Assembly: GCA_910574835.1 (NCBI GenBank)
Contig: CAJTDE010000020.1
Location: forward strand, 16,633 to 80,632
Source: Clostridia bacterium
GTDB lineage: Bacteria > Bacillota > Clostridia > Lachnospirales > Lachnospiraceae
DNA: 64,000 nt
Direction: 5' to 3'
Below are positions 50,941 to 62,714 of the stretch, one piece after another. The notes beneath the pieces are model-generated. The model was not told the DNA's origin and ran no database searches. It was given only the letters and a program-made list of their open reading frames with translations. Positions within the stretch are counted from its first letter, which is position 1. Each line of letters opens with the position of its first letter. Position numbers and translations under genes: made by a program.

Positions 50941-51484
50941 GGCCTGCCACCTCCTTTTCCAGCATTTCCTGAAGCTTCTTTCTTGCACGGTAAAATCTCA
51001 CATTTGCCAGCTTGGGGGAAATATTCAACAGCCCGGCAATCTCTGTGTCTGACATCTGATGCAGATACTTATACTCGAATACCACGCGGTATGCCTCATC
51101 AAGCTCTAAAATACAGGATATCAGATAATCATAATTTTCTTTTGTAATATACTGGTCCAAAATGTCCGAAGATGGGTCCGGTATCTCAAGGCTTATGTCC
51201 TCCGAAGAGCAGGTTTCCGCTTTGTTTTTGCGCAAAATGTCAATGGCTTTGCTCTTTACGATGGTCATAAGAAACTTCTTCGTCCTCGGACTGTCCACGT
51301 TCTCTACCTTATCAAGATGCCTGGTGAGAGCCAGAAATGCCTCCTGCACCGCATCTTCCGCCAAATGGGCATCTCCAAGAAGCTGATACGCCACATACCA
51401 GCAGAACTGCTGATACTGTTCATAAATGAGTGTAAATTTGTCTTTTTCCTCCTGGGTGTCCAGCATGGATAAGTATAAAAGCAT
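50924..51484 (-). CDS. ECF-type RNA polymerase sigma factor (second)
   Basis: 186 residues. Region 2 has FTLIYEQYQQFCWYVAYQLL and HLAEDAVQEAFLALTRH; region 4 has EAYRVVFEYKYLHQMSD and TEIAGLLNISPKLANVRFYRAR. The ATG at 51484 has GGGAGGGGG upstream. It is coupled to the membrane anti-sigma gene and probably drives an operon that includes the DUF4349 lipoprotein. The upstream 300 bases (51485-51784) contain a TATTATATATG stretch near 51530, similar to the one before the first sigma operon, and the guaB terminator. Confidence 0.93.
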   Translation of the reverse strand: MLLYLSMLDTQEEKDKFTLIYEQYQQFCWYVAYQLLGDAHLAEDAVQEAFLALTRHLDKVENVDSPRTKKFLMTIVKSKAIDILRKNKAETCSSEDISLEIPDPSSDILDQYITKENYDYLISCILELDEAYRVVFEYKYLHQMSDTEIAGLLNISPKLANVRFYRARKKLQEMLEKEVAGRAGKR

Positions 51485-51639
51485 CTTAAGGGTCCCCCTC
51501 CCCTGCAAAATACGCGTCTTTTGCTTGTCTTTTACATATATAATAACGTATGTGAATTAGGAATTACTACAGAAAACATTAAATCTTTTTTAAAAATTCT
51601 CTTAACCTATTATAATGGAAGAAAGATTCGTTTCCAACA

Positions 51640-51695
51640 AAAAATCACTTTAAAATGATTTATTTTTACAAAAAAGTCATTCCAAAGTGATTTTT
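51640..51695 (-). terminator. guaB terminator
   Basis: AAAAATCACTTTGGAATGA pairs with TCATTTTAAAGTGATTTTT (two mismatches) on the minus strand, ending in a T-run, about 90 bases past the guaB stop. Confidence 0.88.
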
Positions 51696-51784
51696 ATTAT
51701 TTTTATACGAAATACCTCTTTTAATCAGATGCTTTTGGCACTCCTTTTATACGCGGATAAAAGCCCCGCCCGTAAGGATAAGTC

Positions 51785-53308
<1,524 letters not shown>

Positions 53309-53332
53309 TCATTTTGTTTATATTAATTTTCT

Positions 53333-53361
53333 ATATTAGCGAAAAGAGAGGTTAATGTCAA
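53333..53361 (-). promoter_or_regulatory. Sigma-A promoter of guaB
   Basis: TTGACA (53361-53356), 17-bp spacer and TAATAT (53338-53333). The leader that follows can form a GTAACAG/CTGTTAC hairpin (about 53270-53300). Confidence 0.85.
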
Positions 53362-53384
53362 TACAATTTCTTACAAAATTCTAA

Positions 53385-53413
53385 CAAAAAAGTGACCCGA
53401 AGGCCACTTTTTT
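53385..53413 (-). terminator. groEL terminator
   Basis: AAAAAAGTGGCC pairs with GGTCACTTTTTT (one mismatch), loop TTCG, followed by GTTAG, 50 bases beyond the groEL stop. Confidence 0.92.
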
Positions 53414-53462
53414 GACTTGTTTTTATTACACGGACATTTGTCTTTACAGTACAGGCTTTTAA

Positions 53463-55103
<1,641 letters not shown>

Positions 55104-55171
55104 TTATTTGTTATACTTCCATATGCGTATTATCGCCCGGCCTCAAAAGGCTGATGCTGTCAATACACGCT

Positions 55172-55456
55172 TTATTCTACAATTGCAAGGATGTCGTTCT
55201 GCTTCACAATGATAAACTCTTCGTCGCCGAGCTTCACCTCATTGCCCGCATACTTGGAATAGATAACCTTATCGCCTTCCTTCACATGCATGGTAACTTC
55301 TTTTCCGTCCACCATTCCGCCAGGTCCTACTGCGATAACTTCTGCCTGCTGCGGCTTTTCCTGGGACTTGCTGGCCAGAATAATTCCGGATGCCGTTGTC
55401 TCTTCTGCTTCAAACTGTTTCAGTACAACTCTGTCGCCTAATGGTACTAATTTCAT
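55172..55456 (-). CDS. groES: Co-chaperonin GroES
   Basis: 94 residues. [20 protein letters not shown] at the start, mobile-loop region [16 protein letters not shown], and [20 protein letters not shown]. It is the cap of the GroEL cage. The operon is preceded by a CIRCE operator and a sigma-A promoter. Confidence 0.98.
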   Translation of the reverse strand: MKLVPLGDRVVLKQFEAEETTASGIILASKSQEKPQQAEVIAVGPGGMVDGKEVTMHVKEGDKVIYSKYAGNEVKLGDEEFIIVKQNDILAIVE

Positions 55457-55495
55457 TTCTATTCCTCCTTGATTCTATTGTTGTCGTTTTCTTTA

Positions 55496-55522
55496 TTAGC
55501 ACTCACCAAGATCGAGTGCTAA
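55496..55522. promoter_or_regulatory. CIRCE operator (HrcA binding site)
   Basis: TTAGCACTC, nine bases, GAGTGCTAA: a perfect match to the CIRCE consensus, placed between the promoter and groES. HrcA repression of groESL is expected from established knowledge. Confidence 0.98.
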
Positions 55523-55534
55523 CTTACGGGTATT

Positions 55535-55563
55535 ATATTAATGCTTTCCATTTTATTTGTCAA
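55535..55563 (-). promoter_or_regulatory. Sigma-A promoter of groESL
   Basis: TTGACA (55563-55558), 17-bp spacer and TAATAT (55540-55535). Transcription would start just before CIRCE. Confidence 0.88.
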
Positions 55564-55614
55564 CACATTTTATGAATTTTTTATATTTTTAAGATTTTAA
55601 AAATTTTTCGAAAG

Positions 55615-55649
55615 AAAAAGAGATGTCTTTCTCTGTGACATCCCCTTTT
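55615..55649 (-). terminator. Terminator of the accessory ABC-amidase operon
   Basis: AAAAGGGGATGTC pairs with GACATCTCTTTTT (two G-U pairs) on the minus strand with T-rich ending. It lies 13 bases beyond the pseudogene stop. Confidence 0.75.
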
Positions 55650-55661
55650 CTTATCTCAGCT

Positions 55662-56087
55662 TTACAGCACTATTTCCACGGTCAGCCCATACTTTTCCTT
55701 CACGGCCTTTAAGGGGTCGGACTCCGTAAATACATCTTCTACGTCTATCCGCCTCAGCGGTGCATGGGCCGGCATATCGCAGATAGTCTCCGCTACCAGT
55801 CCGCCATCTCTCCCTGCTGATTGAGCGCTTGGTAGTTGCTGTCCATATAATTCTTTTTTCCGAAAGGAACATAATTTTCATCCGGCAGAATCAGATTCCC
55901 GTTTCCGAGATCCGGGAATTTCTGTGCGATTTCTTTCAGAACCTCCCACTCGTCACGATTTTGTACTTGCTTCAAATTGTGAATAATCTACCGCTTTTAT
56001 TTCCTCGTCCTTCTTTTGATTCTGACAGTTTTCTATTTCTTTATGATTATCTCTTTTGGCGCTATCGCCTTTTTTATTGTTCTTCAC
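55662..56087 (-). pseudogene. Frameshifted small gene after the amidase gene
   Basis: A GTG at 56087 overlaps the amidase stop (GTGA) and opens a 44-codon frame (KNNKKGDSAKRDNHKEIENC, to a stop at 55953). A second frame from about 55975 continues with EWEVLKEIAQKFPDLGNGN and LILPDENYVPFGKKNYMDS until a stop near 55793. A third frame then gives LVAETICDMPAHAPLRRIDV and ends KYGLTVEIVL at 55662. Each piece has protein-like composition, so a gene of about 140 codons with two frameshifts is the simplest reading. I do not recognise the family. Sequencing errors or programmed frameshifts are alternatives. Confidence 0.6.
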
Positions 56088-56893
56088 AGATTCTCTCCTC
56101 TCTTTATTTCATTGGAAATTCCTTCTGCAATTCTCTGTGCCAAACTTTCCTGATAATCGTCATCCAGCAGCTTTTGACTCTCAGAATAATTTGAGAGAAA
56201 TCCCATTTCTACCAAAACAGCGGGCATTTGCGTGTTTCGCAAAACATAATAGCCCTCTGTTTTTGCGTACCTCGTTTCAATATCCTCACTTAGCGAAACT
56301 GCGTTGATGATACTTTCTGCATATCCTTTGCTTTCTGTCGCATTTGAATTGTTGTAATAACATTCCAAACCAGCTATCTGGGCACCCTTCTCATAATAAT
56401 TGCAATGAAGACTGATAAAAAAATCTGCATTGGAGGCATTTGCAACGGAAGTACGCTCTGCAAGGCTCATATTTTCATCGGAGCTTCTGGTCAGGATAAC
56501 TTCTATATTGTCATTCTCCAGAATAGCTTTCAGCTTCAGCGCAACCGAAAGGTTAATATCCTTTTCTACTGCCTTGCCGCTGACCGTACCTCCGTCACTT
56601 CCTCCATGCCCTGCATCCACGACAACACAAAACCCCGGGGCATTATTCTCTGCTGAAGCAACAGGAACAACATCGCTGCCTGCGTTTCTACCTGTGTATA
56701 TATCCGTGTATTTATTTACCTTTTCATCTTCCTTTGTAAATCTCTCGTATATGTAAAGACATCCGCAAGCCATAAGTATCATCATTATAATTGGTATCAG
56801 TATGACGATTGCCCTCAGCAGATACGCAATCATAAGCCGCTTCATCTTTCTCTTCCTGAGTTTTTTCCTCTTTTGGTATTGTTTCCTGTTCAT
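56084..56893 (-). CDS. N-acetylmuramoyl-L-alanine amidase (Amidase_3), membrane anchored
   Basis: 269 residues. A very basic N-terminus (KRKKLRKRKMKR) precedes a membrane segment (about 21-45). The Amidase_3 domain (about 88-265) shows zinc ligands and catalytic residues in VVVDAGHGGSDGG, in AVEKDINLSVAL (Glu), in DFFISLHCNYYE (His) and in VLVEMGFLSN (Glu). It cleaves the amide between muramic acid and the stem peptide outside the cell. It resembles CwlD-type amidases, but here it is in an operon with two ABC-2 permeases, an ATPase and a lipoprotein. It starts 48 bases after the fused permease gene. Confidence 0.9.
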   Translation of the reverse strand: MNRKQYQKRKKLRKRKMKRLMIAYLLRAIVILIPIIMMILMACGCLYIYERFTKEDEKVNKYTDIYTGRNAGSDVVPVASAENNAPGFCVVVDAGHGGSDGGTVSGKAVEKDINLSVALKLKAILENDNIEVILTRSSDENMSLAERTSVANASNADFFISLHCNYYEKGAQIAGLECYYNNSNATESKGYAESIINAVSLSEDIETRYAKTEGYYVLRNTQMPAVLVEMGFLSNYSESQKLLDDDYQESLAQRIAEGISNEIKRGENL

Positions 56894-56940
56894 TGCCGCA
56901 TTTGTTCCTCAATCTGGAATAAGTCAACACCCCGCGGGAA

Positions 56941-58950
56941 TCAATGGCTTTTTGGTAAAGCGATTTCCTCACCACTTTCTTTTGATAACACATAAATATT
57001 TTCCGTATCACAAGTAACAGACATTGCAGGTATATGACTGATCAATTCCTTGTTATTCCCGCCCTTGCCGCAGGAATACAAATCTCCTCCGTCCGTCCTG
57101 GAAACATAATAGATTGACTGCTCATCCATGCAGAAATCATATGCAACTATATTTTCATATGTGTAAGTTTCATTACCGGAAACGTCATATCTTGTTAAAA
57201 CCCCCTGTTCATTTTTGTAAAAGATGCTTTCCCCATCGAATGAAATATTTCCGTTTACAGGAATGTCGAGCTTTACAGTTTTTCCGGTATACCGGTTTAC
57301 TTTTGTTATGCCGTCATTGCCAATGAAAAACAGGTTATCGTCATTCAGGAAAAAAGCGTGGTGAAAATCCAGGAACTTCCATTTATTCCCCGTTTCATAG
57401 TCAATGCCCAAAAGAGAACGCCCGGAATTCGTCATCTGCTCAAAGATTGTTTTTTCCTCAAAGGTATTCAGATTCAGCTCTACAACCGACACTTTCGTTA
57501 TATTGCTGTTATAGTTTCCCACCCGGTTGACATAGCTTTCCATAACCGATGTGGTGTAATACAGATATGGCGGACACACATAAAACGCACATATTTCTTC
57601 TTCATCAGAAAATACCCCAAACATAGGAGAACGTGCTAAAGGATATGTTTCCCCCGTGGAAGTATTTTTGAGAGAATAATCAAAATCCCCTGCATCTTGT
57701 ATGATTTCATATCCCATACAGTCATACCCTGCCGATGAATTATAGACAACGCTTCCCGTTTTTCCACGGCCTGAACATCCCGTCACTGCCAATGCCAGGC
57801 CAAACATGACAACGAAAGCCGCCCCACGCTTCTTTTGCCCTGATTTCATCAGCCATCTGTTAGAATTGCGCCGTAAAATCCAGACAACGGCCAAAGTACA
57901 CAAAAGCACGGATACAAAGAGCAAGGTCAACAGCGTAACCGTACCAACCTCCGCAAAAACAATTTTCTCATCACCCGTCAGGGCATCGCTCATAACAATA
58001 TCCCCTGCAAAAAAGTCTGTTCCAAGCAGAAACGGCAGCGGCAGCGGCAGACGGTAAATGCCGGTTTTTGATAAGCCTATATAGGGAATCATCACGGACA
58101 CCGCACCAGTCAGCAGGGTGACCGCATATTTTTTTGCTAAAACGGAAATAAACATCAGGAGTATCGCAAGAAACACACCGCCAAACATCCGGAGCAGCCC
58201 TATCGATACATATCCCTCCAGCAGCGACATATCCTTGCTGCTGTCTGCAAAGTAACGAATACTCTGAATCGGATAATCCCCATCCGGCAGTCCGTATTTG
58301 AACCTGTAAAATCCGTATTCAATAAGCGAAATGCAAAGCGACAGGAAAAGAACGGCCGTGGTAATAATGAGCAGCTTATACAGAGCGCTTTTTCGCCCCT
58401 CCCTTGCAGTCAGGATCAGGGTGTCCATCTGGCAGCTGTACTCAGAACAGAAAACAGGCGTAACAATCAGCAAAATGCCAAGGAAGAGAATGAAATTAAG
58501 CGTACCTTTGCCAAGAAGCCCCATCCATCCGTTTGTCTGGAGAAAACAGCGGTTCCCCGCATTTTCACAGATATAGAGATATTGCTGATAGATAACCTCA
58601 AATCCATTTTGACGCTCCAGAACCTTCTCTATTTCCCGGCTCTCTTTTTTATATTCACTTTCACTGATCTTCCCGTCATAGTAGTTCTCCAAAAGGCTGT
58701 TCTGCCTCTCCTTCGCTTTTGCAATCCGCTCCGCCTCCTGCTCCAGATAAAGGGAAGATTCCTCGGTGCAGTATCCGTTTACCTTTTCCAGATACCAGTC
58801 ATATTCATTTTTATACTGCTCCATCGCTATGTCTACAGGGTTGTCGGACAAGGCAAGCCAGACCGTGCCAAAAAGCAGGACAAGGGCAATATAGAACAGC
58901 CCCCTTTGCCAGAGCATAATCTTTTTTACTTCGTACATAAATCCAGACAT
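56941..58950 (-). CDS. ABC-2-type permease fused to a lipoprotein-like beta-propeller domain
   Basis: 669 residues. Residues 1-365 are an ABC-2-type membrane protein: a first segment (GLFYIALVLLFGTVWLAL), a long charged loop (about 45-130), then about five segments including CSEYSCQMDTLILTAREGR, a motif shared with the next permease. At residue 368 a new Met begins KSGQKKRGAAFVVMFGLALA, followed by the lipobox VTGC near residue 391. The remaining 275 residues form beta-rich repeats of the DUF5050 kind (IFYKNEQGVLTRYDVSGN, SIYYVSRTDGGDLYS). Either this is one fused polypeptide with an internal lipoprotein signal, or translation also starts at the ATG at 57849. It is preceded by a family-1 repeat and TAGGAGG. 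Confidence 0.82.
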   Translation of the reverse strand: MSGFMYEVKKIMLWQRGLFYIALVLLFGTVWLALSDNPVDIAMEQYKNEYDWYLEKVNGYCTEESSLYLEQEAERIAKAKERQNSLLENYYDGKISESEYKKESREIEKVLERQNGFEVIYQQYLYICENAGNRCFLQTNGWMGLLGKGTLNFILFLGILLIVTPVFCSEYSCQMDTLILTAREGRKSALYKLLIITTAVLFLSLCISLIEYGFYRFKYGLPDGDYPIQSIRYFADSSKDMSLLEGYVSIGLLRMFGGVFLAILLMFISVLAKKYAVTLLTGAVSVMIPYIGLSKTGIYRLPLPLPFLLGTDFFAGDIVMSDALTGDEKIVFAEVGTVTLLTLLFVSVLLCTLAVVWILRRNSNRWLMKSGQKKRGAAFVVMFGLALAVTGCSGRGKTGSVVYNSSAGYDCMGYEIIQDAGDFDYSLKNTSTGETYPLARSPMFGVFSDEEEICAFYVCPPYLYYTTSVMESYVNRVGNYNSNITKVSVVELNLNTFEEKTIFEQMTNSGRSLLGIDYETGNKWKFLDFHHAFFLNDDNLFFIGNDGITKVNRYTGKTVKLDIPVNGNISFDGESIFYKNEQGVLTRYDVSGNETYTYENIVAYDFCMDEQSIYYVSRTDGGDLYSCGKGGNNKELISHIPAMSVTCDTENIYVLSKESGEEIALPKSH

Positions 58951-58967
58951 TTTATCCTCCTATTTAA

Positions 58968-59084
58968 AGTCGCTGTGCGACAGCACTAAAGGGTAAAGTC
59001 ACTTCGGCGCATATTTAATGAGAGGAACTTTCATTCGAAAGGGCACTCATGAAAGTTCCTCTCGTGCGCCTTTGCGACTTTACC
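58968..59084 (-). repeat. Family-1 hairpin repeat, overlapping the 3' end of a permease gene
   Basis: 117 bases. The inner stem shows a compensated change against other copies (CTTTCAT/ATGAAAG instead of CTTTTAT/ATAAAAG). The right 70 bases (59015-59084) are read as codons of the upstream permease. The left end leads into TAGGAGG of the fused-permease gene. Confidence 0.95.
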
Positions 59085-60295
59085 ATCCAGCAGAAAATAT
59101 AAGAGTTCCTTTTAGAAAGCATCATCATTGCCGTTATGGAAACCACCCCTGCGGATATGGCAAAAATAATTGCTGCCTGGAAGCTCTGTACCGGATATCC
59201 TGCAAAATCAATAAACTCAGTCTTGCCAAATAGTATGCGGTTAGCAAGCAGCGAATATGGGTTTATAATCTTGAGCCAGGTATTACTGAAACAGCTCTGC
59301 GACGCACCTGTAATAATAAAACACAGGGCTGCTCCGAAATCAGCGACAAACGGAACAAGGACACTGTGCCCAAACAAGGAAATCAATAGAAACACCATGC
59401 TCATCGTCCATACGCCCACTGCCTTTGTCACTGCGGACAGAATCGCATATTGCCATAAATTACAGTTTACCGCAGCCGTGCTGAAATTGCTGACAGCATA
59501 CAGCGGAAGATTTCCTCCTTCCGCCGTTCCGAAGAAATACACAAAGCCAATATAATCCACAACAGAAAACCATATGGCCACACTGATTACAAACAAAGAA
59601 GCCGCAGTAATTTTAGCAAATGTGGTCTTTTTACCGCCGCCCGGATTTGTCAGCAGCAGCATATCCATCTGTGTTTCCTTTTCGCAGACAAAGGTACTGA
59701 CAACCCCGTACAGACAAAGAAATAAAACCAATATGACCGAAAAATCATAGTTCAGATAATAGTTATACATCTCCTCATAGGCAAAGTCTTTTATGCTCCG
59801 CCCTGAATAAAGGTGATAGATCACACTGTTTTTACGTACTTCTACAGTCTGCCCCCGTTCTTTGTAAACAGCGGCATTTTCCTTTGCCCTCTCTGCCACT
59901 TGAAGGGCATAAGTCTGATAATGATAGAAATATTCCATAGGCTCCACATAGTATTTTTCCAAGATATTCCGGTCACTGTATATATTCCCCGTCATCATAT
60001 CCGGATTGTCTTTGGCTGTGCTTGCTGTCATATCAGCCGTAGCGTCTGCTAACGGCTGATATATGGAAAGAAGATGATTGATTTTTTCAGCAGTGATCTC
60101 CCCTCTGTAATCCTCATAAAGCTGCCAATACACGCTGTTCCAACTGCGGCTGTCATTTCCGTCCGCCAGGTAGGAATACGAGTGGAATTCGCTGTTTATT
60201 TTGAACAGGTTTATTACACTGAACAATAGGAATACAACAAGTATTGACCGCTTGCAGAATAATTTGTAAAATTCATATTTGATTAAGCGTGTCAT
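59015..60295 (-). CDS. ABC-2-type permease with repeat-derived C-terminus
   Basis: 426 residues with six predicted membrane segments: one at about 17-35, one at 190-210 followed by TFVCEKETQMDMLLLTNPGG, and four in 230-400. It pairs in sequence style with the N-terminal half of the next gene product, so the two permeases probably form one transporter with the ATPase at 60384. The last 23 residues (VKSQRRTRGTFMSALSNESS and so on) are encoded by the family-1 repeat. The natural end of the protein was probably near KRNSYIFCW. The start is ATG at 60295 with GGAGAG-like GGGAGAG upstream. Confidence 0.88.
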   Translation of the reverse strand: MTRLIKYEFYKLFCKRSILVVFLLFSVINLFKINSEFHSYSYLADGNDSRSWNSVYWQLYEDYRGEITAEKINHLLSIYQPLADATADMTASTAKDNPDMMTGNIYSDRNILEKYYVEPMEYFYHYQTYALQVAERAKENAAVYKERGQTVEVRKNSVIYHLYSGRSIKDFAYEEMYNYYLNYDFSVILVLFLCLYGVVSTFVCEKETQMDMLLLTNPGGGKKTTFAKITAASLFVISVAIWFSVVDYIGFVYFFGTAEGGNLPLYAVSNFSTAAVNCNLWQYAILSAVTKAVGVWTMSMVFLLISLFGHSVLVPFVADFGAALCFIITGASQSCFSNTWLKIINPYSLLANRILFGKTEFIDFAGYPVQSFQAAIIFAISAGVVSITAMMMLSKRNSYIFCWMVKSQRRTRGTFMSALSNESSSH

Positions 60296-60311
60296 ATGAT
60301 CTCTCCCTTAA

Positions 60312-60397
60312 CTCATTGCCCGCGGAGGGTCTTGCGACTCCCGCGGCATTCGCCAAATGGACATGCAAGCATGCCCGCTTGGCTCATTGCCCGCGGA
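60312..60397. repeat. GC-rich two-hairpin element flanked by 15-bp direct repeats
   Basis: CTCATTGCCCGCGGA occurs at 60312-60326 and again at 60383-60397. The right copy contains the ATPase stop codon. Between them are a CCGCGG.../...CCGCGG hairpin (60321-60346) and a GCCAA/TTGGC hairpin (60352-60383, inner GCATGC). This looks like a small intergenic repeat inserted at the end of the ATPase gene with duplication of its last bases. Confidence 0.65.
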
Positions 60398-61247
60398 AGT
60401 AATACAGAAATACATCTTCCAGATTAGGGGAAACCTTTACTGCGTCTGAAGCAGGCAGCATATCGCTTACGATTCTTACCAAAAAGCGTTCCCCCTGCTG
60501 TTTCATATTGCTGACATAATATTCGCTTCCAAGTCTGGCGGCGTCTTCCCCGTTTACTGTCACCTCCCACACTTTCCCATAGATATTCTGTTCTAATGTG
60601 TCGGTAGTTCCCTGGGTTATTAAGGAGCCTTCCTTTAAGATCATAATCTCCTTTGCGATACACTCCACATCGGAAACGATATGGGTGGCCAGCAAAACTG
60701 TCCGTCCCTGTGCGAATTTTGAGATCAGGTTGCGGAAACGGATACGTTCACTGGGATCAAGCCCTGCTGTCGGCTCATCCAAAATAAGAATTTCAGGATC
60801 GCCCAGCATCGCCTGGACAATGCCGACCCTCTGCCGCATACCGCCGGAAAGAGCGCCAATCTTTTTCTCTTTCGCATCTGAAAGATTGACAATGCTAAGA
60901 AGCTCCAAAGCCCGTTTTTTCCCCTGTTCGTCAGGGATTCCTTTCAGTGCGCACATATACAGCAGAAAATCCATTACAGTAAAATCCCGGTAGAAGACAG
61001 GATATTGCGGCATATATCCGATTTTTGACAGGAAGTCCTTACCCAAAGTTCCTGCATCCTGTCCGTCAATCAAAACCGTTCCGCCATCGCTTCCCAAAAT
61101 ACCCACAAGTATATTGATCAGTGTCGTCTTTCCCGCACCGTTAGCGCCCAAAAGCCCATAGACACCCTCCGTAAGTTCCGTAGTGAAATCCTTCAGGGCA
61201 TACTTGCCCTTATACTGCTTTGAAACATTTCGTAATGATATTTTCAT
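60384..61247 (-). CDS. ABC transporter ATP-binding protein, BcrA/CcmA type
   Basis: 287 residues. Walker A is GANGAGKTTLINILVG, the signature is LSGGMRQRVGIVQAML and Walker B is ILILDEPTAGLDP, with the switch His in LATHIVSD. A C-terminal accessory region of about 70 residues follows, as in drug, bacteriocin or lantibiotic transport ATPases. It lies between a lipoprotein gene (six bases upstream) and the permease (88 bases downstream). Confidence 0.95.
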   Translation of the reverse strand: MKISLRNVSKQYKGKYALKDFTTELTEGVYGLLGANGAGKTTLINILVGILGSDGGTVLIDGQDAGTLGKDFLSKIGYMPQYPVFYRDFTVMDFLLYMCALKGIPDEQGKKRALELLSIVNLSDAKEKKIGALSGGMRQRVGIVQAMLGDPEILILDEPTAGLDPSERIRFRNLISKFAQGRTVLLATHIVSDVECIAKEIMILKEGSLITQGTTDTLEQNIYGKVWEVTVNGEDAARLGSEYYVSNMKQQGERFLVRIVSDMLPASDAVKVSPNLEDVFLYYFRGQ

Positions 61248-61253
61248 AGGGAA

Positions 61254-62519
61254 TCACCCCGCAAAGCCAAAGGTTGTTATCAAGGTGCTTACCTCGTCAA
61301 TACCCCGTCCAAGCACAACGATACAGGTGCCGGATTCATCCAAAATCAAAATCTGTGGAACACGCAGGAAATAGGTACTGTTGCTGTCCTGAACGGTTTT
61401 CGTATGGATACGTTTTCCCGATGCCGTATCATAAATGTTGATTGTAACACTGCTTTCCTCCAAAATAGCAGCAGCCACATATTTTCCCTGCCCGGAGCAG
61501 TAAACACCGTCTTTTCCCTCACTGCGGCTTGAGAACGACATCGTATTTTCCGTATTGGATATGGTATCAAGCATCAGCAAGGTTCCATTATTTTCGTCAA
61601 AGCTCTGGGGCATAATAAGCAGGTTTCCGCCCTTTTGCACTTCTTCCGTATCTACCTTGTAATCCCCCTTTTTGGTAATCGTGAGTTTTGCGCTGTCTGT
61701 GGATACTGTACCATAAACACTGACCCCATCCCCGCCAATGGAGGTATCTGCAGCCATGCCTACATAGACTAAAGTGTTGTCCCCCGTAAAGGTAAGGCTG
61801 TCCATGGCTGCAATCTGCATATTACCTGCCGTGCCTTCTTCGGAATAGTTCAGAATGGCACGAACCTTCCGGGAAGAAACATCATAAAGGTAAAGCCCCT
61901 GAAGTCCGCCGAAAGCAACCTGTTTTCCGTCCTGTGAAATAGCTATCCCTGTGATCTGCGGGATAAAATCGTCACTTAATAATCCGCTAAAGGAAATGGT
62001 ATCCTGAATAGCAAAGTCCTTATTCAGTATGTATCCATTGATTCCGTCGCTGTCTGATGCAGCAAATGAACCGTTGCTGTCTCCGCCGCCAGCCTTTCCC
62101 TGGCCCACAACAAAGTAGCCGTCTGTAAAGGTCTGTACGCATAAGTCTCCCATGGAAATATCCGCACTTGCGATTGTTTCGCTTTTCCCCGTATCGTAAA
62201 GATAAAGCTGATCCGCCGCAACGATAATCCGGCTTCCATCGGCATAATAGCAGCCTCTGACCTTTCCTGAAAAAGCGGAATCCTTGAACCCGCCGACCGC
62301 CATCATATTTTTATCCGTACCGTTATCCTGTTGATCAATCACGTTCATTTCGCTGCTTTCATTTCCGGTATTTTCCGATGAATCATCTTCTACGGATTGC
62401 GGCTCCATGTTTATGGCTCCATTTTCAGAGCTGTTCCCATTCTCCTGTCTATCCCCGCAGGCCGACAGAGGAAGCGCCAAAGCAAGCATAAGTATCATAC
62501 ACATCCATTTTGTTTTCAT
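61254..62519 (-). CDS. Lipoprotein with beta-propeller-like repeats
   Basis: 421 residues. Lipobox LSAC near residue 21, then a Ser/Glu/Asn-rich linker to about residue 75, then beta-rich repeats: IIVAADQLYLYDTGKSETIA, QITGIAISQDGKQVAFGG and QGLYLYDVSSRKVRAIL suggest a WD40- or DUF5050-like propeller. It is first in the operon lipoprotein-ATPase-permease-fused permease-amidase. The fused permease carries a domain of similar type. The substrate or signal is unknown. Confidence 0.82.
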   Translation of the reverse strand: MKTKWMCMILMLALALPLSACGDRQENGNSSENGAINMEPQSVEDDSSENTGNESSEMNVIDQQDNGTDKNMMAVGGFKDSAFSGKVRGCYYADGSRIIVAADQLYLYDTGKSETIASADISMGDLCVQTFTDGYFVVGQGKAGGGDSNGSFAASDSDGINGYILNKDFAIQDTISFSGLLSDDFIPQITGIAISQDGKQVAFGGLQGLYLYDVSSRKVRAILNYSEEGTAGNMQIAAMDSLTFTGDNTLVYVGMAADTSIGGDGVSVYGTVSTDSAKLTITKKGDYKVDTEEVQKGGNLLIMPQSFDENNGTLLMLDTISNTENTMSFSSRSEGKDGVYCSGQGKYVAAAILEESSVTINIYDTASGKRIHTKTVQDSNSTYFLRVPQILILDESGTCIVVLGRGIDEVSTLITTFGFAG

Positions 62520-62714
62520 TTTTTAGTCCTCCTATCTCAATATTTGAAATTTGTCAATATATCTCCCGATATATTTTTATATTTATATATCATCATCCAT
62601 GATTGGATGGAATGATTGGTGATGGTGTCCTGCCGATTCATATCCATTCGCTTACCCTATCAGTTCTCGCTGGGTCTGTGCCCTCACATTCCTTCATTCT
62701 GCTTTATGGATAAA

